Made by a program: the position numbers and the translations under genes. Positions 7,783-14,854 of a stretch of 64,000 nt of DNA are shown in pieces. The stretch's first letter is position 1. Each line of letters begins with the position of its first letter. This DNA comes from Streptomyces sp. DT2A-34 (GTDB lineage: Bacteria; Actinomycetota; Actinomycetes; Streptomycetales; Streptomycetaceae), in the NCBI RefSeq assembly GCF_030499515.1, contig NZ_JASTWJ010000001.1:6986001-7050000 (forward strand), given 5' to 3'. The notes beneath the pieces are model-generated. The model was not told the DNA's origin. It did no database searches and worked only from the letters and a program-made list of their open reading frames with translations.

Positions 7783-9711
7783 TCAGTCGACCTCGGCCAC
7801 CGCCTGCGCGAACTGCGCCTTGTACAACCGCGCATAAGCCCCGTCGGCCGCCAACAGTTCCCCGTGCGCGCCCTGTTCCACGATCGACCCGTTCTCCATG
7901 ACGAGGATCGTGTCCGCGTCCCGGATCGTCGACAGACGGTGCGCGATGACGAACGACGTACGCCCGTGCGCCAGCTTGGCCATGGCCTTCTGGATCAGCA
8001 CCTCGGTACGGGTGTCGACCGACGAGGTCGCCTCGTCCAGCACCAGGATCACCGGGTCGGACAGGAACGCCCGAGCGATGGTGATGAGCTGCTTCTCACC
8101 GGCGCTCACCCCGCTGCCCTCGTCGTCGATCACCGTGTCGTACCCGTCGGGCAGCGTACGGATGAACCGGTCGGCGTGAGCGGCCCGCGCCGCCTCCTCG
8201 ATCTCCCCCCGGTTCACGTCCCTGGACGCCCCGTACGCGATGTTCTCCGCGATCGTGCCGCCGAACAGCCAGGTGTCCTGCAGCACCATCCCGATCCCGG
8301 CCCGCAGTTCGTCCCGGGACATCCGCGCGATGTCGACCCCGTCGAGGGTGATGCGTCCGGACGAGACGTCGTAGAACCGCATCAGCAGGTTCACCAGCGT
8401 CGTCTTGCCGGCCCCCGTCGGACCGACGATCGCGACCGTGTGCCCGGGTTCCACCGTCAGCGACAGGTCCTCGATCAGCGGCTTCTCGGGGTCGTACCGG
8501 AAGGACACGCCCTCCAGCGCCACCCGCCCCCGCAGCTCCTCCGGCCGCACCCCCGGCACGGGATCGGCCTCCTGCTCCTCCGCGTCCAGGAGCTCGAAGA
8601 CCCGCTCGGCGGACGCGACACCCGACTGCACGAGGTTCGCCATCGAGGCGACCTGCGTCAGCGGCATCGAGAACTGCCGCGAGTACTGGATGAAGGCCTG
8701 CACGTCACCGATCGACAGCGAGCCCGACGCGACCCGCAGACCGCCGACGACCGCGACGAGCACATAGTTGATGTTCGACACGAACAGCATCAGCGGCTGC
8801 ATGATCCCGCTGTTGAACTGCGCCTTGAACCCGGCCTCGTACAGCGCCTCGTTCTGCTCGGCGAACTGCTTGGCCGACTGCTCCTGCCGCCCGAACACCT
8901 TCACCAGCGTGTGCCCGGTGTACATCTCCTCGACGTGCGCGTTGAGCTTGCCGGTCGACCGCCACTGCTGCACGAAGTGCGGCTGCGACCGCTTGCCGAC
9001 GCGCGTGGCGACCATGAACGACAACGGCACGGTCACCAGCGCGACCAGCGCCAGCAGCCACGACACCCAGAACATCATCGCCAGCACACCGATGATGGTG
9101 AGCACGGAGTTGATGAGCTGGCCCATCGACTGCTGCAGCGTCTGCCCGATGTTGTCGATGTCGTTGGTCGCCCGCGACAGCACCTCACCGCGCTGCCGCT
9201 TGTCGAAGTACGACAGCGGCAGCCGCGACAGCTTCGCCTGGACGTCCTCGCGCATCCGGTACATGGTGCGGTTCACGGCCCGGTTCACCAGCCGCGTCGC
9301 CACCGCCATCAGCAGACCGGCGACGACGAACACGGCGAGCGCGAACAGCAGCACGCTGCCCACCGCGCCGAAGTCGATGCCCTCGCCCGGCGTGAAGTCG
9401 GTGCTGCGGAGCATGTCGGCGATCTCGCTGTCGCCGCGCTCCCGCATGGACGCGAGAACCTGCTCCTTGGTCATCCCGGCCTCGAACTGCCGCCCGACGA
9501 TGCCCGCGAAGACCAGGTCGGTGGCCTCGCCGAGGATCTTCGGCCCGGCGACCGACAGCCCCACACTCACCACCACGCAGAACAGCAGCGCGTAGATGGT
9601 GAGCCGCTCGGGCTGGAACTGGGCGACCAGCCGCCTGCCCGACACCTTGAAGTCCAGCGAGTGCTGATCGGGGCCCCCGCCGGCCATCATCCGCCCCATC
9701 GGCCCGGCCAT
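7783..9711 (-). CDS. ABC exporter, fused permease/ATPase half (second subunit)
   Basis: A 642-residue type IV ABC half-transporter: N-terminal six-helix membrane domain, then a nucleotide-binding domain with Walker A GPTGAGKTT, Walker B VILVLDEATSSVD (catalytic Glu present) and switch His in IAHRLSTI. The ABC signature is degenerate, VSAGEKQ instead of LSGGQ. Its partner (9711-11444) has the opposite defect, so together they look like a heterodimeric exporter with one canonical and one degenerate ATP site, as in TmrAB or LmrCD. A roughly 60-residue extracytoplasmic insertion (FAGIVGRQFEAGMTKEQ...) lies after the first helix. The start ATG 9711 overlaps the partner stop by 1 bp (TGATG), indicating translational coupling. 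The longer frame upstream reads out of frame through the partner gene. The substrate is unknown. The same gene pair follows hrdA in related strains, so I do not assign it to the NRPS region. Confidence 0.93.
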   Translation of the reverse strand: MAGPMGRMMAGGGPDQHSLDFKVSGRRLVAQFQPERLTIYALLFCVVVSVGLSVAGPKILGEATDLVFAGIVGRQFEAGMTKEQVLASMRERGDSEIADMLRSTDFTPGEGIDFGAVGSVLLFALAVFVVAGLLMAVATRLVNRAVNRTMYRMREDVQAKLSRLPLSYFDKRQRGEVLSRATNDIDNIGQTLQQSMGQLINSVLTIIGVLAMMFWVSWLLALVALVTVPLSFMVATRVGKRSQPHFVQQWRSTGKLNAHVEEMYTGHTLVKVFGRQEQSAKQFAEQNEALYEAGFKAQFNSGIMQPLMLFVSNINYVLVAVVGGLRVASGSLSIGDVQAFIQYSRQFSMPLTQVASMANLVQSGVASAERVFELLDAEEQEADPVPGVRPEELRGRVALEGVSFRYDPEKPLIEDLSLTVEPGHTVAIVGPTGAGKTTLVNLLMRFYDVSSGRITLDGVDIARMSRDELRAGIGMVLQDTWLFGGTIAENIAYGASRDVNRGEIEEAARAAHADRFIRTLPDGYDTVIDDEGSGVSAGEKQLITIARAFLSDPVILVLDEATSSVDTRTEVLIQKAMAKLAHGRTSFVIAHRLSTIRDADTILVMENGSIVEQGAHGELLAADGAYARLYKAQFAQAVAEVD

Positions 9712-11444
9712 CAGGCAGCCTCCGCTTCCGTCAGCTGGGAGAGCACGATCTCCCGGTATGTCTCGTTGTCCGCCATCAGCTCGTGGTGCCGGCCCGTGCC
9801 GACGACCCGCCCCTCGTCGAGCACGACGATCCGGTCGGCGTCCCGGATCGTCGCCACGCGCTGGGCGACGATGACGACGGTCGCCTCGGAGGTCTCGCGG
9901 GCGAGCGCCGCCCGCAGTGCCGCGTCCGTCGCGTAGTCGAGGGCGGAGAAGGAGTCGTCGAAGAGGTAGATCTCCGGGCGCTGGACGAGCGTCCGCGCGA
10001 TGGCGAGGCGCTGCCGCTGACCGCCCGACACGTTCGTGCCGCCCTGCGCGATGGGCGCGTCGAGCCCGCCGTCGAGCCGCTCCACGAACTCCTTGGCCTG
10101 CGCCACCTCCAGCGCGTGCCACAGCTCCTCGTCCGTCGCGTCCGGGTTGCCGTAGCGGAGGTTGGTCGCCACCGTCCCGGCGAACAGGTACGGCCGCTGC
10201 GGTACGAGGCTCACGGTCTTCGCCAGCAGCTGCGGATCGACGTTCGCCACATCCTCCCCGTCCACCAGCACCCGCCCGTCGGTCGCGTCGAACAGCCGCG
10301 GGACGAGCCCCAGCAGGGTCGACTTCCCGCTGCCGGTCGACCCGATCACGGCCGTCGTCTCACCCGGCAGCGCGACCAGGTCGATCGCCTTCAGCACCGG
10401 CTCCTCGGCACCCGGGTAGCGGAACCCGGCGCCCCGGATCTCCAGATGGCCATGGCGGCGCAGCTCCCGCACCGGCGCCATCGGCGGCACGACACTCGAC
10501 TCCGTGCCCAGGACCTCCTGGATGCGCTCGGCGCACACCTCCGCGCGCGGCACCATCATGAACATGAAGGTGGCCATCATCACGGACATCACGATCTGCA
10601 TGAGATAGGCGAGGAACGCGGTCAGGTCACCGATCTGCATCCCGCCGCTGTCGATGCGATGGGCCCCGAACCAGACCACCGCGATGGACGACAGGTTCAC
10701 CACCGTCATGACGATCGGGAACATCAGCGCGAGCAGGTTGCCGGTGCCCGTCGCCATCTCGGTGAGCTCGACATTGGCCTTCCGGAAGCGCTGCTGCTCG
10801 TACTCGTCGCGCACGAAGGCACGGATCACCCGGTTGCCGGTGATCTGCTCGCGCAGCACCCGGTTCACCGTGTCGAGGCGCTCCTGCATGGTCCGGAACA
10901 GCGGCCGCAGCCGCCGCACGATCAAGGTCACACTGATGCCGAGCACCGGCACGACCGCGACCAGCACCCCGGACAGCGGCACATCCAGACCGAGGGCCAG
11001 CACGATGCCGCCCACGCACATGATCGGCGCCGACACCATCAGCGTGAACGTCATCAGCGCCAGCATCTGCACCTGCTGGACGTCATTGGTCGTACGGGTG
11101 ATCAGCGAGGGCGCGCCGAAATGGCCGACCTCACGCGCCGAGAACGACTGCACCCGGTCGAACACGGCCGCCCGTACGTCCCGCCCGAGCGCCGCCGCGG
11201 TCCGCGCGCCGTAGTACACGGCACCGATGTTGCACACGACCTGCGCCAGCGAGACGCCGATCATCAGGGCGCCGTAGGACAGGATGTAGCCGGTGTCGCC
11301 GTTGACGACGCCCGTGTCGATGATGTCCGCGTTCAGCGTGGGCAGGTAGAGGGTGGCGCAGGTCTGCAGGAACTGCAGCAGCACCAGCCAGGCGATGGGT
11401 TTTCGGTAGGGACTGAGGTAGGTCCGCAGAAGTCGTATGAGCAC
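9711..11444 (-). CDS. ABC exporter, fused permease/ATPase half (first subunit)
   Basis: A 577-residue half-transporter with a six-helix exporter domain starting directly at the N terminus (LLRTYLSPYRKPIAWLVLL). The nucleotide-binding domain has Walker A GSTGSGKST, an intact signature VSGGQRQ, and Walker B IYLFDDSFSALD. The Walker B catalytic Glu is replaced by Asp, and the switch His region reads VAQRVATI with Gln in place of His. This is the degenerate-site subunit of a heterodimeric exporter with the gene at 7783. It is first in a two-gene operon. The start is GTG 11444, preceded by GAGAGAAG. Likely role: export of a lipid, drug or peptide. Context gives no substrate. Confidence 0.92.
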   Translation of the reverse strand: MLIRLLRTYLSPYRKPIAWLVLLQFLQTCATLYLPTLNADIIDTGVVNGDTGYILSYGALMIGVSLAQVVCNIGAVYYGARTAAALGRDVRAAVFDRVQSFSAREVGHFGAPSLITRTTNDVQQVQMLALMTFTLMVSAPIMCVGGIVLALGLDVPLSGVLVAVVPVLGISVTLIVRRLRPLFRTMQERLDTVNRVLREQITGNRVIRAFVRDEYEQQRFRKANVELTEMATGTGNLLALMFPIVMTVVNLSSIAVVWFGAHRIDSGGMQIGDLTAFLAYLMQIVMSVMMATFMFMMVPRAEVCAERIQEVLGTESSVVPPMAPVRELRRHGHLEIRGAGFRYPGAEEPVLKAIDLVALPGETTAVIGSTGSGKSTLLGLVPRLFDATDGRVLVDGEDVANVDPQLLAKTVSLVPQRPYLFAGTVATNLRYGNPDATDEELWHALEVAQAKEFVERLDGGLDAPIAQGGTNVSGGQRQRLAIARTLVQRPEIYLFDDSFSALDYATDAALRAALARETSEATVVIVAQRVATIRDADRIVVLDEGRVVGTGRHHELMADNETYREIVLSQLTEAEAA

Positions 11445-11616
11445 GCTGCTTCTCTCGGAGTCGACGACGGGGCGACTGGTTGCCCTTGGCCCCTATCGTC
11501 GGACACTCCGGTGGCGTTACCTCAACTGATTAAGCCGTCAGCGCGGCTCCGTACGGCCTTCCGGGTGCGACTCCTACCGGTCTCTTGCATTCCGCTACGA
11601 CCGGAACGCGGGACCA

Positions 11617-13074
11617 CTACGACCGGAACGCCCCGGGATGCGTCTGCTCCCGCACCGACACGAACTGCTGCCGCACCGCCTGCCCCACCGCCAGCTCCTC
11701 GCCGGGCTCCAGGACCTGCGCGGCCGCGCCCTGCCAGACCGGCGGGGTGCGCGGATCGAGCGAGCCCTGCGACACACCGAGCGCCCACGCGGCCTGCCGG
11801 GCGGCGCCGATCGCCGCGTAGTCCGCGGGCTGCGGTACGACCACCTGCGCGCCGAAGAGCATGGGCGCCGCGGCCTGCACGGCGGGCAGCTCGGCGGCCG
11901 CCCCCAGCAGGAAGATCCGCCGCACCTCGACGCCCCGGCCGCGCAGCACGTCGAGCGCGTCCGCGAGCCCGCACAGCATCCCCTCGAACGCGGCCCGCGC
12001 CAGATGCTCCGGCTTCATCGACTCCCGCCGCAGCCCGGCCAGCGTGCCCGCGGTGTGCGGCAGACTCGGCGTCCGCTCACCTTCCAGATAGGGCAGCAGC
12101 ACGAGCCCATGAGCCCCCGGCGTCGACTTCATCGCCAGGTCGGACAGGCTCTCCAGATCGGGCGCACCGAGGAGTTCGGCGGCGCCGCGCAGAGTGCGTA
12201 CGGCGTTGAGGGTGGTGACGACCGGGAGGTGCATGCCGGTGGCGTCGGCCAGGGAGGTGATCATCCCGGAGCTGTCGACGAGGGCCTCGGGGTGGACGGC
12301 CATCACGGACCCGGACGCGCCGAGCGACACGACGGCGTCGCCCAGCCCGATGCCGAGCCCGAAGGCGGCGGCCATGGTCTCGCCGGTCCCCGCGGAGATG
12401 AGCAGGCCCTCCGGGGTCGTACCGGCCGCGTCCGCCGGCCCGATCACCTCGGGGAGCATGGCCTGGTGGCCGAGCGCCAGCTCGACGAGGTCGGAACGGT
12501 AGGCGGCGGTGGCCGCCGACCAGTAGCCGGTGCCGGAGGCGCCGCCCCGGTCTGTGGTCCTTCTCACGGGCCGCCCGAGAAGCTGCCACACCAGCCAGTC
12601 GTGCGCCTGCATGAGGACGGCGGCGCGTACGGCGTGCTCGGGCTCGGTCTTGGCGAGCCAGCGCAACTTGGTCACCGGCTGCGCGGCCTGCGGCACACAC
12701 CCCACCGCCTGCGCCCACGCCTCGCGTCCGCCCAGCGCGTCGATCAGATCGGCCGCCGCGACCTGCGCCCGCTTGTCGCCGCCGACCATCGCGGGGCGCA
12801 CGGTGTTGCCCTGCGCGTCGAGCGGGACCACCGCGTTCTGCTGCGCCGACACGCCGATGGCCTGCACACCTTCGAGGAGCCCGCCGCCGGCCGCCTCCCC
12901 GAGGGACAGCAGCCAGGCCTGCGGATCGACGTCGGAGGGACGCGCGCCACCGCCGTCCGGCGACTCCACCGGATGCGGGGCGTACCCCTGCCTGAGCACG
13001 GCGCCCGTGTCCGTGTCACAGACGACGATGCGAGTGAAATCGGGCGCACTGTCCAGCCCGGCGACTATCCCCAT
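11617..13074 (-). CDS. FGGY-family carbohydrate kinase (xylulokinase-like)
   Basis: A 485-residue kinase of the hexokinase/actin fold. It has an N-terminal phosphate-1-type motif (GIVAGLDSAPDFTRIVVCD), a substrate-region SAQQNAVVPLD near residue 100, the central D-rich GASGTGYWS segment, a LGASGSVMAV adenosine-type loop, and the C-terminal LLGAAAELPAVQAAAPMLFG block. It is expected to phosphorylate a ketose or polyol with ATP; xylulose is the closest family guess. The start is ATG 13074. No transporter or isomerase gene is adjacent, so the true sugar cannot be inferred. The short gap to the ABC operon (11445-11616) contains two copies of CTACGACCGGAACGC straddling the stop codon. Confidence 0.88.
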   Translation of the reverse strand: MGIVAGLDSAPDFTRIVVCDTDTGAVLRQGYAPHPVESPDGGGARPSDVDPQAWLLSLGEAAGGGLLEGVQAIGVSAQQNAVVPLDAQGNTVRPAMVGGDKRAQVAAADLIDALGGREAWAQAVGCVPQAAQPVTKLRWLAKTEPEHAVRAAVLMQAHDWLVWQLLGRPVRRTTDRGGASGTGYWSAATAAYRSDLVELALGHQAMLPEVIGPADAAGTTPEGLLISAGTGETMAAAFGLGIGLGDAVVSLGASGSVMAVHPEALVDSSGMITSLADATGMHLPVVTTLNAVRTLRGAAELLGAPDLESLSDLAMKSTPGAHGLVLLPYLEGERTPSLPHTAGTLAGLRRESMKPEHLARAAFEGMLCGLADALDVLRGRGVEVRRIFLLGAAAELPAVQAAAPMLFGAQVVVPQPADYAAIGAARQAAWALGVSQGSLDPRTPPVWQGAAAQVLEPGEELAVGQAVRQQFVSVREQTHPGAFRS

Positions 13075-13159
13075 GGCCCAAATTGTGCCGTAGCGCGGCG
13101 CTGGCTGGGGCCGTGGGCGCCGTGGGGGTGCGGGTTGTGTCTCGGTGCGGGTTGTGGGG

Positions 13160-13206
13160 GGCTGGTCGCGCCCACGCGGCGGAGCCGCACATCGATACAG
13201 CCCCGC
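13160..13206. repeat. Interspersed intergenic element, copy 2
   Basis: Near-identical to the element at 4062-4108 (GGCTGGTCGCGCCCACG ... ATCGATACAGCCCCGC) and in the same orientation. It is preceded here by two copies of GGTGCGGGTTGTG-like sequence and lies between the sugar kinase and the YtxH-like gene. See copy 1 for its internal hairpin. Confidence 0.8.
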
Positions 13207-13274
13207 GCCCCTTGGCGGCGTGCGGTCCCCGGCGCCCGGGAGCTACTGCCGCGCCGTGCGCCCAAGACGTACTC

Positions 13275-13583
13275 CTACGTGTTGCTCGTGCCCCAGTCGT
13301 CCTCCGCGCCGCCGTTGTGAGCGCTGCGCTCACGCAGGGAGCGGACTCGTTGGGCGACCGACTCGGGGACTCGGTCGCCGACCTTGTCGGTCACCGTGTG
13401 GTACGCCTTGCCCGCGAAGACGCGGCTCTGCTGTGCCGCCGTCTCGGCGGTGTTGCGGACCGCGGGGTTCTGCGCGACCTGGCGCGCGGTCTTCTTCAGC
13501 TGCTCGTAGCGCTCGCGTCCGGCGCGCGTGCCGAGCACGTAACCGACGGCGACTCCGATGACGAACGTGAGCCGGTAGCGCAT
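13275..13583 (-). CDS. Small YtxH-like membrane-associated protein
   Basis: A 102-residue protein. Residues about 1-16 (MRYRLTFVIGVAVGYVLGTRAGRERYEQL) form one short hydrophobic segment ending in GTRAGRERYEQ, the hallmark of YtxH-like small proteins. The rest is charged and helical with VGDRVPESVAQRVRSLRERS and an acidic C terminus. It is probably anchored in the membrane by the N terminus. The start ATG 13583 is chosen because AAGGG lies 8 bp upstream; GTG 13592 would leave no room for a ribosome binding site. Family function is unknown, with general stress in Bacillus. It stands alone, upstream of the tRNA cluster on the opposite strand. Confidence 0.8.
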   Translation of the reverse strand: MRYRLTFVIGVAVGYVLGTRAGRERYEQLKKTARQVAQNPAVRNTAETAAQQSRVFAGKAYHTVTDKVGDRVPESVAQRVRSLRERSAHNGGAEDDWGTSNT

Positions 13584-13741
13584 GGCGGCCACCCTTCCCT
13601 TCCGTAGGTCCCTGGTGCGGCGTCGACGCCGAGGGGAACCGATTGGCGGAGCACCCCCCTGCTTGCGCTAATGTATGTGTCGCAGCGAGCGCACGCCCCC
13701 TGGCGAATACCCAGGTAGGTACGTTCGATGCAACGAGGCAT

Positions 13742-13814
13742 TCCTCCGTAGCTCAATTGGCAGAGCAGCCGGCTGTTAACCGGCAGGTTACTGGTTCGAG
13801 TCCAGTCGGGGGAG
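13742..13814 (+). tRNA. tRNA-Asn (GUU), copy 1
   Basis: A 73-nt cloverleaf without encoded CCA. The acceptor stem TCCTCCG pairs with CGGGGGA (one T-G pair), discriminator G. The anticodon stem GCCGG/CCGGC encloses CTGTTAA, with anticodon GTT. The T arm contains GGTTCGAGTCC. An identical copy follows after 5 bp. Confidence 0.97.
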
Positions 13815-13819
13815 CTCGG

Positions 13820-13892
13820 TCCTCCGTAGCTCAATTGGCAGAGCAGCCGGCTGTTAACCGGCAGGTTACTGGTTCGAGTCCAGTCGGGGGAG
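13820..13892 (+). tRNA. tRNA-Asn (GUU), copy 2
   Basis: Identical over all 73 nt to the copy at 13742, with only 5 bp (CTCGG) between the two genes. They must be co-transcribed as one precursor. A strong terminator follows at 13904. Confidence 0.97.
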
Positions 13893-13903
13893 CATGCTGA
13901 ACG

Positions 13904-13926
13904 AGGACCCCGTTGGGGTCCTTTTT
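13904..13926 (+). terminator. Rho-independent terminator of the tRNA-Asn pair
   Basis: A perfect 8-bp stem AGGACCCC, loop GTT, GGGGTCCT runs straight into a T-run (TCCTTTTTC). It lies 11 bp after the second tRNA-Asn. The stretch from here to 14083 shows no gene. Confidence 0.92.
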
Positions 13927-14083
13927 CATATCCGGTTTCATGTCCGGCCTCGATTCCCGGGAACCGTGCAGGTCGCGGCGGAGTCCTTGAGGGCAGGCGA
14001 AGTCGACCACACGAAGCAGGAGATCGTATGAGCGGCTATGCTGCGGCAGACGGCGCGCACACATGTACGCGACACGCCGCTAT

Positions 14084-14160
14084 GGGGCGGTAGCTCAGCC
14101 GGTTAGAGCAGCGGACTCATAATCCGTCGGCCGTGGGTTCGAGTCCCACCCGCCCCACCA
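14084..14160 (+). tRNA. tRNA with CAU anticodon (Ile2 or elongator Met)
   Basis: A 77-nt cloverleaf with encoded CCA. The acceptor GGGGCGG pairs with CCGCCCC, D arm AGCTCAGCCGGTTAGAGC, anticodon stem GCGGA/TCCGT around CTCATAA, T arm GTGGGTTCGAGTCCCAC. It is not an initiator: the D arm and stem lack the GGG/CCC pairs. The GGACTCATAATCC anticodon arm resembles tRNA-Ile2, whose C34 becomes lysidine, but sequence alone does not exclude elongator Met. It is the last core gene before the IS remnant and NRPS region, so its 3' end is a plausible former insertion site. Confidence 0.93.
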
Positions 14161-14259
14161 GTGGTCATCTATGCAGAAACGTTCTGAGCTGTGGAAACGT
14201 GGCTGGGCGGGATGTTTCGTGCGAGGTGGTTGCCTGGAATCGGTGGCCGCCGGTGCCTT

Positions 14260-14835
14260 CAACGCACAGCTGAGGAAGGCCAGTTCGGCGGCCATGTCCA
14301 GATGGGGTCGTAGGCCGGCAGATCCGGCCTCGCGACCTCCACCGCCGACGGCGACGGCCCCACTCCGGCGGTACTGACGCCGGCATCGCTGGGGCGGCAT
14401 CGGCGTGGTCCGAGTCGGTCAGTGTTCGGTGGCGGGCCCAGCAGCGCGCATGCTCGGCGACCAGGCGGCCGTCCAGATGAGCCCGGGTGGACGGAGTGGT
14501 CGCAGGTGTCCAGGCGGATGTAGCGGATGTCGTGGTCCCGGCCGATCCACAGCGAGGTCCGCATTCCAGCCGGACAGCAGGTCCCAGTGCCCGCTCACGA
14601 GATCGGCGGCCTGCCTCGACGGCAGCATCCGCGCGGTGATCACCCGGGAACAGCCAGCCACCATCACAGCACCGGCGGGCGCCCGGTCTGCCCGAAGCCC
14701 AGCGCGATGTCCACCGGCGGGAACCACAGCTCGCACTGGGCCGGCTCGCCGGGCTGATGCGCCGTCCGCGAGACCGGATCCGCCGGAAGGTAGACCGGCC
14801 GCAGTTCCCGCACCGGCCGCTCCACCGCGAACATC
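14260..14835 (-). pseudogene. Decayed IS21-type transposase (IstA)
   Basis: Pieces of an IstA-like DDE transposase are found in several minus-strand frames. RVRELRPVYLPADP...AQCELWFPPVDIALGFGQTG spans about 14664-14820. VMVAGCSRVITARMLPSRQAADLVSGHWDLL follows in another frame, about 14560-14665. A third frame carries RYIRLDTCDHSVHPGSSGR, then HARCWARHRTLTD, then AVEVARPDLPAYDPIW down to about 14260. The catalytic core between the LVSGHW and DYSVHP-type blocks is mostly deleted. No istB and no clear terminal repeats are seen. It is a dead remnant lying exactly between the CAU tRNA and the end of the NRPS operon. Confidence 0.7.
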
Positions 14836-14854
14836 CTCAGTTCTGATCTCCCGG

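Noticed and set aside
9711..10122. Start of the second ABC subunit at 10122, giving a 779-residue protein
   Set aside because: The extra N-terminal part is Arg/Gly-rich and overlaps the ATPase domain of the partner in another frame. ATG 9711 has the expected N terminus and 1-bp overlap coupling.
7783..11444. ABC exporter pair as exporter of the NRPS product
   Set aside because: It is separated from the NRPS operon by core genes and tRNAs and follows hrdA, a position I associate with conserved chromosome. Nothing links it to the peptide.
14095..14400. Minus-strand ORF containing WGGWDSNPRPTDYESAAL
   Set aside because: This is the well-known false translation of a tRNA gene read in reverse.
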